Below are positions 1-6,183 of a stretch of 7,206 nucleotides of DNA, one piece after another. The stretch is from Chitinophagaceae bacterium (GTDB lineage: Bacteria; Bacteroidota; Bacteroidia; Chitinophagales; Chitinophagaceae): NCBI GenBank assembly GCA_025351145.1, contig JANXWM010000635.1, positions 1-7,206 on the forward strand, in the 5' to 3' direction. How positions within the stretch are numbered: the stretch's first letter is position 1; the number at the start of each line of letters is the position of its first letter. The position numbers were made by a program, and so were the translations under genes. A model generated the notes under the pieces. The model had not been told where the DNA came from. It did not search any database and saw only the letters and a program-made list of their open reading frames with translations.

Positions 1-175
1 CCGGATGGTTTTTAATCTTTATGTATTTGAAGGCATGAAACACCGTGAAATTGCAGAAGTACTGGGCATATCAGAGGGAACTTCTAAATCTAATCTTTCT
101 GATGCAAGAACTGTATTGCAAAAGGCTTTGCTGTCTAAAAACTATACTAATATTTTTAAAACTAAAAGCTTATGA
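1..175 (+). CDS. ECF RNA polymerase sigma factor, C-terminal part (5' end outside window)
   Basis: This is the end of a sigma-70 family, ECF-type sigma factor, which directs RNA polymerase to a small set of promoters. The reading frame is open from base 2 and gives 57 residues before a TGA at 173-175. What is visible is region sigma-4: a helix beginning RMVFNLYVFEG, then HREIAEVLGISEGTSKS, the helix-turn-helix that reads the -35 element, followed by NLSDARTVLQKAL. The 'EIAEVLGIS.GTSKS.L..AR' pattern is highly characteristic of Bacteroidota ECF factors. A basic tail (KNYTNIFKTKSL) ends the protein. The stop overlaps the next start as ATGA (172-175), so the two genes should be translationally coupled and made in a fixed ratio, as expected for a sigma/anti-sigma pair. 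Region 2 lies upstream of the window, so the exact ECF subgroup cannot be named. Confidence 0.93.
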   Translation, partial: RMVFNLYVFEGMKHREIAEVLGISEGTSKSNLSDARTVLQKALLSKNYTNIFKTKSL

Positions 176-1608
176 CAGATGATTTACATAATATAGATAA
201 TATATTTTATAACGTTCTTGAACCTTATGAAGAACTGCCATCTCATGGTGTCTGGGAAGATTTAAATGCTGGCCTTGATAAAATGGATGCACCCATTTAT
301 AAATCCAGGTTTACCGGCCTGCGAAGGTTTGTTGCTGTTTTAATTTTTATGCTGGCATTCCTTATAATACAGGATGCTGATTTTATAAAAAATGGATACT
401 ATACTGCTGATGAACAAACGCAACTGAACACCATTATTGAACAAAAAATTAAAGTACCTGATAGCAGTTTAGAAAAAACTTTGGATATAGAAACTGAAAA
501 TACAGTTAGCCATTCTCTATCATCAAAAATTAAGGAATTTAAAAATAATGAGTTGACTCAAAAAGATTTAATGGAAAATATCATAGCCACAATAAATAAA
601 ACAGAAAATAGCCTGGCTGATAAAAATAAAATTGCAGGTTCAGAAAGTAATAATCCGATTCATTTAAAAACCTCAAATAATACTTTAGATACCGCTTTGG
701 TAACCGGTATATTGAATGATAAAATAAATATTGACGAAGAGAAGCTGACAAATACAGATTCTGATATTACAAGCAGGCAAATCAAATTAATAATTCCAAA
801 AAATAATACCCTGCTGGAGAAGGATATTTCCCTTTTACAGCTTGCTAAAAAATTCCTAAAGGATGACCATAAGCTTTTTATCCCTTACTGGACAGCCACT
901 GGATTTGCTAATCGGGAGTGGTCGCAATACAATCTTGAAAATGATGTACTTGAAAACAGTCAAAACCCGGATAATAGGGCTGCTATAGCAAAAAGAGAAA
1001 ACCATGAGCCGTCTTATATGTTTGGCGTGCTGGCAACTTATTGGTTTAAGAAGCATCTTTCCTTTCAAACAGGGCTTGAATATTCAAATACTGCTATTAC
1101 TATCGAGCCGCAAAAAGTTTATGCGGTTAAAGATAATAATGGCGGCATTTCATATAAGTATAATACATCTTCAGGGTATGCATTTCTGAAATCAACATCG
1201 GGCTTGACACCTGTACTTGGTGACAGTATCTATACAACAGCCGCACAGCATACACTTGAATATATCAGCCTCCCTGTATTGATACGATATAATATAACAG
1301 TGAAAAAGTTTTCATTATCTGCTGGTGCCGGTTTAGCGGTAAACCTTTTAACATCAGCAAAAATTCAAACAGAAATAAAAAATGCAACCGGTGCTGAAAC
1401 TGTTTCTGCTAAAAGGCTCCAGGGCATAAAGTCTTTTTACACTGACGTACTTTTCAACGCTGGTATCCAGTATAAAATAAAAGGGCAGTGGTCTTTAAAT
1501 TTACTGCCATCATATCGCTATGCTTTGTCGCCGATTAATAAAAACAATGTAGTAAAAACTTTTCCTTACAGTTTTGGTTTGGGAATAGGGTGTACTTATA
1601 AATTCTAA
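172..1608 (+). CDS. Membrane-anchored outer-membrane beta-barrel protein, probable dual-membrane-spanning anti-sigma factor
   Basis: This 478-residue protein has an unusual layout. Residues 1-50 are soluble and acidic (with a PSHGVWEDLNAGLDKM helix). Residues 52-67 (RFVAVLIFMLAFLIIQ) form one hydrophobic helix preceded by Arg-Arg, with no signal-peptidase site. Residues about 70-230 are low complexity, rich in Asn, Lys, Thr, Ser and Glu. From about 232 to the end comes a beta-barrel of the PorT/OMP_b-brl type, with alternating amphipathic strands, LEYISLPVLIRYNI, SLSAGAGLAVNLL and a final strand ending in Phe, the usual BAM recognition residue. Its start overlaps the ECF sigma stop (ATGA), which points to an anti-sigma role. 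The simplest reading is a cytosolic sigma-binding segment, an inner-membrane helix, a periplasm-crossing linker and an outer-membrane barrel sensor. That matches the dual-membrane-spanning anti-sigma (Dma) proteins described in Bacteroides thetaiotaomicron. Architecture and coupling are seen; the function is inferred. The alternative is a PorT-like barrel protein with an unrelated anchor. Confidence 0.85.
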   Translation: MTDDLHNIDNIFYNVLEPYEELPSHGVWEDLNAGLDKMDAPIYKSRFTGLRRFVAVLIFMLAFLIIQDADFIKNGYYTADEQTQLNTIIEQKIKVPDSSLEKTLDIETENTVSHSLSSKIKEFKNNELTQKDLMENIIATINKTENSLADKNKIAGSESNNPIHLKTSNNTLDTALVTGILNDKINIDEEKLTNTDSDITSRQIKLIIPKNNTLLEKDISLLQLAKKFLKDDHKLFIPYWTATGFANREWSQYNLENDVLENSQNPDNRAAIAKRENHEPSYMFGVLATYWFKKHLSFQTGLEYSNTAITIEPQKVYAVKDNNGGISYKYNTSSGYAFLKSTSGLTPVLGDSIYTTAAQHTLEYISLPVLIRYNITVKKFSLSAGAGLAVNLLTSAKIQTEIKNATGAETVSAKRLQGIKSFYTDVLFNAGIQYKIKGQWSLNLLPSYRYALSPINKNNVVKTFPYSFGLGIGCTYKF

Positions 1609-1671
1609 ATAAAAATTTTCATTGTACCCAACCAAATCTTTCTATAAGTAATCTGTGTAAATAAATAATAT

Positions 1672-2037
1672 ATGAAGACTTTTTTCTTGGATATATTTAT
1701 AATTACCATCCTGGCTTCCTGTAATAAAAAAGATAATCATGAACCTGAAACGCGTATATGCCCTGCCATTAACAGGAATGCTGTTCCTGTTGTTGTTATT
1801 GCCGCTTTCCAGAACAAATATCCATCCGATTCTGTAGATACATGGTTCCGTAAAGACAGCATTGGTTATTGCGCTTATTTTATTCAAAACGATTCCGTGG
1901 AAAAGCTCGCAGAATTCAGTAATACAGGTTCTTTTATACAGGAAAATATTGACTATGATAATGATGGGGATTTCGAAGATAGTGCCAGTTTATCAACACA
2001 TAAAATAACCGGTTGTGCCTGTGAAATACCTGAATAG
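1672..2037 (+). CDS. Small lipoprotein with half a PepSY-like domain and an EF-hand-like loop
   Basis: This 121-residue protein has a lipoprotein signal peptide (hydrophobic residues 4-16, lipobox LASC with the lipidated Cys17), so it should be anchored in the envelope. Residues about 38-92 (VPVVVIAAFQNKYPSDSV, a Trp at 58, Tyr/Phe pairs, then EFSNTGSFIQ) resemble the first half of the PepSY-like/DUF2874 domain seen in full in the two paralogues of this window. The second half (SELPA...KGKDL.FD..GNF) is absent. In its place is an acidic loop at residues 94-105 (DYDNDGDFEDSA), close to the calcium-binding EF-hand pattern. Four further cysteines follow (30, 67, 115, 117), the last two in GCACEIPE. 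It lies 63 bases after the anti-sigma candidate with no terminator between, so co-transcription is likely. The acidic residues shortly after Cys17 might favour surface export, which is speculative. Function unknown. Confidence 0.8.
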   Translation: MKTFFLDIFIITILASCNKKDNHEPETRICPAINRNAVPVVVIAAFQNKYPSDSVDTWFRKDSIGYCAYFIQNDSVEKLAEFSNTGSFIQENIDYDNDGDFEDSASLSTHKITGCACEIPE

Positions 2038-2089
2038 AAGGGATACTGTTTAACATTTTCTTCATAAGTTTTTTTGCCCATTTAATAGA

Positions 2090-2190
2090 TGGCTTTTAAC
2101 TGCTGAATAGTATTAATGCAATACAAGAGTGCGACGCAAGTAAAACTTCATTTATGGTCAAATGTTTGGCCCAAAAATTAAATACTACAC
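2090..2190 (+). repeat. Dispersed intergenic repeat, copy A
   Basis: The core TACAAGAGTGCGACGCAAG occupies 2122-2140. It differs by one base from copy B (6225-6243) and by one base from copy C (5391-5409, minus strand). Similarity extends upstream (GCTGAATAGTATTAATGCAA at 2102-2121, 14 of 20 identical to copy C without gaps; TGGCT-TTAA further up as in copy B). It also extends downstream: after exactly 28 bases both A and B carry GCYCAAAAA...TACT. The element ends about 14 bases before the start of the PepSY-like lipoprotein gene, so it lies in that gene's promoter or leader. No ORF was found in it. Confidence 0.75.
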
Positions 2191-2202
2191 AATAATCATA
2201 AC

Positions 2203-2616
2203 ATGAAAATTACAGCAGCATTAATATCAGTGATTTTATTGGTTGCATGCAATTTTGTAAGCATGCCTATAAATGTACTTACCTCTTTTTCCAAATCATT
2301 TCCCGCAGGCAAAGAACCTCAGTGGAGTAATGTAGCCGGTAATTACAAAGTCAATTTTAAAATAAATAACCTTAAAATGTCAGCAACTTACGATTCAAAA
2401 GGTAACTGGCTTGAAACCGAAGCGCCGATAAATTTTTCCGAATTGCCGGCCACTGTTTCCCTGTATTTGGAAAATCATTATAAGGGCATAAATGTGAATG
2501 ACGCTGCACGTGTTACAAAGGAGAATGGCGAAATAAATTATGAAACCGGTATTAAAGGTAAAGACCTGGTTTTTGATATAACTGGGAATTTTATAAAAGA
2601 AGAAGCTGAAGAATAG
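2203..2616 (+). CDS. PepSY-like (DUF2874) lipoprotein
   Basis: This is a 137-residue protein with a lipoprotein signal peptide: hydrophobic residues 4-15 and lipobox LVAC, with Cys16 as the lipidation site. The mature part has the two-repeat layout of PepSY-like (beta-lactamase-inhibitor-like fold) proteins common in Bacteroidota. Repeat one (about 25-75) carries FPAGKEPQWSNVAGNYKVNF and GNWLETE. Repeat two (about 78-133) carries FSELPATVSLYLENHYKG, a DAARV segment, INYETGIKGKDLVFD and GNFIKEE. The second repeat is clearly homologous to the minus-strand protein at 5553-5990 (SELPA..S.Y...H, KGKDL.FD..GNF.K). These proteins are periplasmic or membrane-attached and lack a known catalytic residue; a binding or inhibitory role is often proposed but unproven. 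The ATG at 2203 directly precedes Lys-Ile and the signal peptide, so the start is secure. A dispersed repeat copy lies immediately upstream. Confidence 0.88.
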   Translation: MKITAALISVILLVACNFVSMPINVLTSFSKSFPAGKEPQWSNVAGNYKVNFKINNLKMSATYDSKGNWLETEAPINFSELPATVSLYLENHYKGINVNDAARVTKENGEINYETGIKGKDLVFDITGNFIKEEAEE

Positions 2617-2629
2617 TATATAAAAAAAG

Positions 2630-2660
2630 TTTAGAGCACTTAGAGTGGATTATGTATTTG
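2630..2660 (+). promoter_or_regulatory. Candidate Bacteroidota housekeeping promoter for the GT39 gene
   Basis: TTTA (2630-2633), exactly 19 bases, then TGTATTTG (2653-2660) fits the Bacteroidota consensus TTTG-N19-TAnnTTTG with two mismatches. Transcription would start near 2667, giving a leader of about 36 bases before the ATG at 2703. The match is imperfect in AT-rich DNA, so this is tentative. Confidence 0.4.
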
Positions 2661-2702
2661 AATTACATGGTGCAGCTATTTCTAATTTTCATTTTTTGAT
2701 AA

Positions 2703-4256
2703 ATGAATTATAAAAAGAGGGTATATATTTTAATTACCGCAACAATGGTATTCAGGCTTATAATAGCGAATTCCATAGAGATGGGTAATGATGAAGTATA
2801 TTACTGGACCTACCCGCTGCACCTTCAGATGAATTATTTTGATCATCCTCCGGTAGTGGCATTGTTAATGCGTATTACTACATTAAATATGCTGTTTCAG
2901 CAGGAAATTTTTTTGAGGTTTGGTGCAATTATCGGGGCGGCGGCAGGTACATGGTTGAGTTATTCCATTGGCAAAAAGATAAAAAATGAACGAACAGGAT
3001 GGTTTGCAGCATTGCTGTACAATACCAGTATTTACAGTTCTGTTATTGCAGGTTTGTTCATTTTACCCGATAGCCCTCAGGTAGTATTCTGGCTATTATG
3101 TACACTGTTGGCATTAAACTTTGCTGCTAATGAAAACAAAAAGATAATATCCATGAAAACATGGATATTATGGGGCGTTTGTACAGGTATATGTATCATG
3201 TGCAAAGTGCATGGAATTTTTTTATGGTTTGGCCTGGGTTTATACATACTCACGTACAACAGACCATTGCTTACTCAAAAAGGTTTATATATTTCACTTA
3301 TCATTACTGCATTCATTATTAGCCCTATTTTTATATGGAACTGGCAGAATAATTTTGTTACATGGCAATACCACAGTTCAAGGGTAGCCGTGCATTCATT
3401 TAGTTTTGACAAAGACAGTTTTATACAAGCATTAACTGGTCAAATCGCCTATAATAATCCTTTAAATGTATTGGTAATTATACTGGCATTAATCTATTAC
3501 CGCAGGCAAAAATCATTACTGCAATCAACAAAAATGTTACTTCTTTTCATCGGCCTTCCGTTAATCATTACGGTAACGCTTATGTCAATGTTTAATACAG
3601 TACTGCCACACTGGAGCGGCCCTGGATTTGTAACATTACAAATACTTGCAGCTTTATATCTTGATGATATATCCAGTGTAAGTTGTGTAATACCGCGGTT
3701 TGTAAAATATGCTATAGGTCTTCTGGTATTTGTTATCAGTGCCGGTTTTATATTAATTGATTATTATCCGGGCACTATTGGCAATATGAACGAAAATAAA
3801 TTAGGGGATGGTGATTTTACATTAGACCTGTATGGGTGGAAAGAGATGGGAACAGATTTTAGCAAATGGATAAAGAACGAAAAAGAAAAAAATAAATTAC
3901 CCGTCAATAATACAATTGTGTGTAATAAATGGTTCCCTGCTTCGCATATAGATTATTATATTGCCCGTAAAAATAATATGGAAGTAATAGGTACAGGTAC
4001 TATGAACGACCTGCACCAGTATGTATGGCTAAATCATTATCGCAATGATTTAAAAAAAGGCGACAGCTCGCTGTGTATTATTCCAAGTAATTATATGGTG
4101 AACCTGCACGATACTTATTTGCAGTATTTTTCTTCTGCCAAACTCATCCATACTTTCCAAATAGAGAGAGAGCATGCAACTGTTCGTTATTTTAATGTTT
4201 ATCTGTTAATTGGGTATCGTGATAACGATGAAGCACACAATATAAAAATTAATTAA
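2703..4256 (+). CDS. GT39/ArnT-like integral membrane glycosyltransferase
   Basis: This 517-residue polytopic protein belongs to the glycosyltransferase 39 (PMT/ArnT-like, GT-C fold) family, which moves a sugar from a polyprenyl-phosphate carrier to a lipid, glycan or protein acceptor at the periplasmic face. After a first membrane helix (8-24) comes the family's first loop, GNDEVYYWTYPLHLQ followed by YFDHPP (45-50). Asp30-Glu31 is the expected catalytic acidic pair. Later landmarks are LPDSPQVVFW (121-130), CKVHG (167-171) and LPHWSGPGF (301-309), all typical of bacterial members. About ten helices extend to residue 352. The last 160 residues form a soluble domain with LYGWKEMG (376-383), usual for this group. 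Full length, no sign of damage. The acceptor and the sugar cannot be read from the sequence. The neighbours are not glycan biosynthesis genes, so the pathway is unknown. Confidence 0.88.
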   Translation: MNYKKRVYILITATMVFRLIIANSIEMGNDEVYYWTYPLHLQMNYFDHPPVVALLMRITTLNMLFQQEIFLRFGAIIGAAAGTWLSYSIGKKIKNERTGWFAALLYNTSIYSSVIAGLFILPDSPQVVFWLLCTLLALNFAANENKKIISMKTWILWGVCTGICIMCKVHGIFLWFGLGLYILTYNRPLLTQKGLYISLIITAFIISPIFIWNWQNNFVTWQYHSSRVAVHSFSFDKDSFIQALTGQIAYNNPLNVLVIILALIYYRRQKSLLQSTKMLLLFIGLPLIITVTLMSMFNTVLPHWSGPGFVTLQILAALYLDDISSVSCVIPRFVKYAIGLLVFVISAGFILIDYYPGTIGNMNENKLGDGDFTLDLYGWKEMGTDFSKWIKNEKEKNKLPVNNTIVCNKWFPASHIDYYIARKNNMEVIGTGTMNDLHQYVWLNHYRNDLKKGDSSLCIIPSNYMVNLHDTYLQYFSSAKLIHTFQIEREHATVRYFNVYLLIGYRDNDEAHNIKIN

Positions 4257-4344
4257 ACCTGCTTTTTATATTTTTTCACCCAACCGTTTTGCATCATGCA
4301 GGTATCTTATTAGAAGGTTTCACATAAAAAAACTCAAACAAAAG

Positions 4345-5175
4345 ATGAAAAAATTAAGCCTTGCTTTTATGTTCTTGTTTGCCATGCAGGCGGGTAAACT
4401 ATGCGCACAATTAGAAACGGAGGATGCGATGCCACTGGCTCCAGGTCAGGTCGAACTTGGTGGGGGGGTAGAATATCAAACATCAAAAGAGGGGAAAGAA
4501 ACAGCACTGCCTTTAGCTCTTGAATACGGCCTTTCAAAAAGGTTTACATTATTGGTAGAACCGGTAGCATTTACAAACATACATCCAAAAACAGGCAGGC
4601 ATGTAACAGGCTTCGGCGATCTGGAAATGACTCTGTTTTATCAATTAATGAAAGAAACAAAAAGCTTCCCTGCCATTTCTCTTTCTGCAGAAATAAAATT
4701 GCCTACTGCAAAAGATACTTTAATAGGTACAGGTAAAACAGATTTTACACCTTTTCTTATTGCAAGTAAAACAACCGGTAAGTTTTTTACAAGTATAAAC
4801 TTCAGTTATACATTTCTTGGAAAACCGCCGGGTGTTGTAGCAAATAATCTTTTTAATTATGCACTTGGTACTATATTCGAAGCTTCTGAAAAGAGTATCA
4901 TTTTTGCGGAAGTATATGGTAATACTTCCGCATTAGGCGGAGGTGATGTACCCGAAGGAACAATTCCCCCTCTTCCTGGTAGCCCAGGAAAAACAACAGA
5001 AATTTCAGGAGGTGAAACCGTGGCCAGCATTGGATATGGATACTATATAAATAAAAATCTACAGGTATCTTTTGGCATTAGTTTTGATAATAATAATGCT
5101 GTTTTATTTCGCCCGGGAATTATATGGACCTCACAGGGTGGAAGAAATTTTTTCAAACGTTCATCAAATAAATAG
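4345..5175 (+). CDS. MetA-pathway/phenol-degradation-type outer membrane beta-barrel protein
   Basis: This 276-residue protein has a Sec signal peptide (MKKLSLAFMFLFAMQAG...) and a likely signal peptidase I cut after Ala21 (KLCA|QLETED). The mature protein is made of alternating beta-strands with the profile of the PF13557 family ('MetA-pathway of phenol degradation', often labelled simply 'transporter'). Recognisable parts are GQVELGGGVEYQ near the mature N-terminus, GFGDLEMTLFYQLM, and the hallmark IKLPTAKDTLIGTGKTDF (about 117-134) followed by an ASKTTG strand. A Gly/Pro-rich loop (about 199-220) probably faces outward. The final strands contain FGISFDNNNAVLFRPGIIW, with a short basic tail after the last strand. 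Family members are predicted outer-membrane channels or structural barrels with mostly unknown substrates, and the family name should not be taken as evidence of aromatic degradation here. The gene stands 88 bases from its upstream neighbour and has its own terminator downstream. Confidence 0.82.
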   Translation: MKKLSLAFMFLFAMQAGKLCAQLETEDAMPLAPGQVELGGGVEYQTSKEGKETALPLALEYGLSKRFTLLVEPVAFTNIHPKTGRHVTGFGDLEMTLFYQLMKETKSFPAISLSAEIKLPTAKDTLIGTGKTDFTPFLIASKTTGKFFTSINFSYTFLGKPPGVVANNLFNYALGTIFEASEKSIIFAEVYGNTSALGGGDVPEGTIPPLPGSPGKTTEISGGETVASIGYGYYINKNLQVSFGISFDNNNAVLFRPGIIWTSQGGRNFFKRSSNK

Positions 5176-5261
5176 CACTCCAACATTACGATAATAAAAA
5201 CAGAAGTCAGCATTTTTTAAAGTTCATAAAATATTTATTCTTTTGGGTTTGAAATTGAAAT

Positions 5262-5288
5262 ACCCGTCTAATCTTAGATGGGTTTTTT
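5262..5288 (+). terminator. Rho-independent terminator after the outer membrane barrel gene
   Basis: A 10-bp stem, ACCCGTCTAA (5262-5271) with TTAGATGGGT (5274-5283), including one G-T wobble, is followed by a run of six T (5283-5288). In practice the loop opens to about six bases. It lies 87 bases after the stop at 5175 and has no T-run in the minus direction, so it acts on the plus strand. Confidence 0.8.
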
Positions 5289-5351
5289 ATGTCCCGTCTT
5301 TCAGTCAATACCGGTAAAAGCCTGCACTGCCAAAATAAGGATTCATAACAA

Positions 5352-5441
5352 TTATTTATAACCAAGCACCGGAAATGCTATCACGCTTTTCTTGCATCGC
5401 ACTCTTGTACTGTACGAATTCTATTGAGCTTTAACGAAGCG
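5352..5441 (-). repeat. Dispersed intergenic repeat, copy C
   Basis: Read on the minus strand, the core TACAAGAGTGCGATGCAAG lies at 5409-5391, one base different from copy A. It is preceded by GCTCAATAGAATTCGTACAG, similar to copy A over 20 ungapped bases, and by TTAAA. TACAGTACAAG is shared exactly with copy B. The downstream arm (CCGGTGCTTGGTTATAAATAA) is only loosely like those of A and B. This copy sits between two convergent genes, past both terminators, and drives no visible gene, which argues against a purely promoter function. The rest of the 377-base gap 5176-5552 holds the two terminators and nothing else recognisable. Confidence 0.65.
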
Positions 5442-5490
5442 TAGTATTTGTGCAAACTTAAAGTGATAACATTCAAACATCGTGTAAAGA

Positions 5491-5518
5491 AAAAAGAGCG
5501 TATTAATACGCTCTTTTT
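5491..5518. terminator. Perfectly palindromic bidirectional terminator
   Basis: The 28 bases are an exact palindrome: arm AAAAAGAGCGTA (5491-5502), loop TTAA, arm TACGCTCTTTTT (5507-5518). The A/T ends give a T-run on either strand. It lies 34 bases beyond the stop of the minus-strand PepSY-like gene and is its terminator. It would also stop plus-strand readthrough coming from the left. Confidence 0.88.
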
Positions 5519-5552
5519 AAAAAACCAAACCAATCCATTTAAACTTTAAAAA

Positions 5553-5990
5553 CTAATCTCCGGTATTTGTTTTCAGAAAATTTCCATTTTCATCAAAGAT
5601 TAAATCTTTTCCTTTTACCTCTGCTTCGTAGGTAATCTTTCCCGCTGCATCGCTTATTTTAGCTGCTTCTTTTATTGTTCCCAAATTATGTGCTTTTACA
5701 TAAGCACTAATAGCAGCAGGCAATTCACTGATTGCTATGGCTTTTTCAAGCTCTACAAAATTTCCTGCGGGTGTAAATTGTGCAGCATTATCCTCACCCG
5801 ATTTACCGCCCCAGTTGGCTTCGTAGTTCCCATTTTCTTTTTCCCATGAAATTTTTGCGGCAGCAGGAAATTTTTTCATGCAGGCAGCTTTAACCGCAGC
5901 AGGTACTTCGGCTGATTTAATATCCTGTGCAAACACTACGCCTGTTGTTAAGCAAATAATACAGGCGGCTGATACAATCATCTTTTTCAT
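5553..5990 (-). CDS. Periplasmic PepSY-like (DUF2874) protein
   Basis: This 145-residue secreted protein starts at the ATG at 5990. The same frame is open up to 6074, but the extra 28 residues do not look like protein N-terminus, whereas MKKMIVSAACIICLTTGVVFAQ is a textbook Sec signal peptide with a cut after Ala21. A candidate promoter at 6024-6031 would also lie inside the longer version. The mature protein has two PepSY-like repeats. The first (about 29-80) has VPAAVKAACMKKFPAAAKISW, NGNYEANW and AGNFVE. The second (about 87-143) has ISELPAAISAYVKAHN, EAAKISDAAGKITYEAEV, KGKDLIFDENGNF. It is a paralogue of the plus-strand lipoprotein at 2203-2616, but it lacks a lipobox and should be free in the periplasm. 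No catalytic residues are recognised; the role is unknown. It is a monocistronic unit ending at the palindromic terminator. Confidence 0.9.
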   Translation of the reverse strand: MKKMIVSAACIICLTTGVVFAQDIKSAEVPAAVKAACMKKFPAAAKISWEKENGNYEANWGGKSGEDNAAQFTPAGNFVELEKAIAISELPAAISAYVKAHNLGTIKEAAKISDAAGKITYEAEVKGKDLIFDENGNFLKTNTGD

Positions 5991-6023
5991 AAATAGAATT
6001 TTACTTTTTTTAATAGTAATATG

Positions 6024-6031
6024 TAAACCTA
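6024..6031 (-). promoter_or_regulatory. Candidate -7 promoter element of the periplasmic PepSY-like gene
   Basis: On the minus strand the bases read TAGGTTTA, seven of eight matching the Bacteroidota -7 consensus TAnnTTTG. The -33 region 19 bases upstream (TATT) is a poor match to TTTG. Transcription would start near 6017, leaving a leader of about 27 bases before the ATG at 5990, which supports that start codon. Confidence 0.35.
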
Positions 6032-6118
6032 TCATATGAATCTGAAGAAAATAGGAAGAATGGGTAATGCACATTCACGAAAGTTGTTTTTATGAACCCG
6101 CCTCCAGCACTCTTAGAC

Positions 6119-6146
6119 GTTCTGATCAAAATTCGACAATCAGAAC
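6119..6146. repeat. 8-bp perfect inverted repeat in the divergent intergenic region
   Basis: GTTCTGAT (6119-6126) and ATCAGAAC (6139-6146) are exact inverted copies separated by 12 bases. There is no T-run on either side, so this is not a terminator. It could be a dimeric regulator's operator or an RNA hairpin in the leader of either gene. Confidence 0.5.
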
Positions 6147-6183
6147 ATAAAAAAATACAACAGCAATTAACGTGATTTTGCAG

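Noticed and set aside
856..1068. Minus-strand ORF inside the anti-sigma/barrel gene
   Set aside because: Lies wholly within a well-supported coding region on the other strand, and its product has no recognisable features.
1004..1189. Plus-strand ORF in another frame of the barrel gene
   Set aside because: Shadow of the barrel domain coding sequence; no start context or homology.
1642..1887. Minus-strand ORF over the small lipoprotein
   Set aside because: The plus frame encodes a convincing lipobox and domain; the antisense product looks random.
2161..2168. AATGTTTG inside repeat copy A as a -7 promoter box
   Set aside because: Lacks the leading TA, has no TTTG 19 bases upstream, and is not conserved in copies B and C.
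3077..3259. Minus-strand ORF inside the glycosyltransferase
   Set aside because: Antisense shadow of membrane-helix codons; no support.
4257..4303. Inverted repeat ACCTGC...GCAGGT after the glycosyltransferase
   Set aside because: Only 6 bp with a 35-base loop and no T-run directly after; not a credible terminator.
5241..5283. Alternative pairing of GGGT (5245-5248) with ACCC, suggesting an attenuator
   Set aside because: Only four continuous pairs, much weaker than the terminator stem, and located downstream of the gene.
5991..6074. N-terminal extension of the minus-strand PepSY-like protein to a start at 6074
   Set aside because: The extension would bury the signal peptide and cover the promoter candidate; the start at 5990 gives a proper signal sequence.
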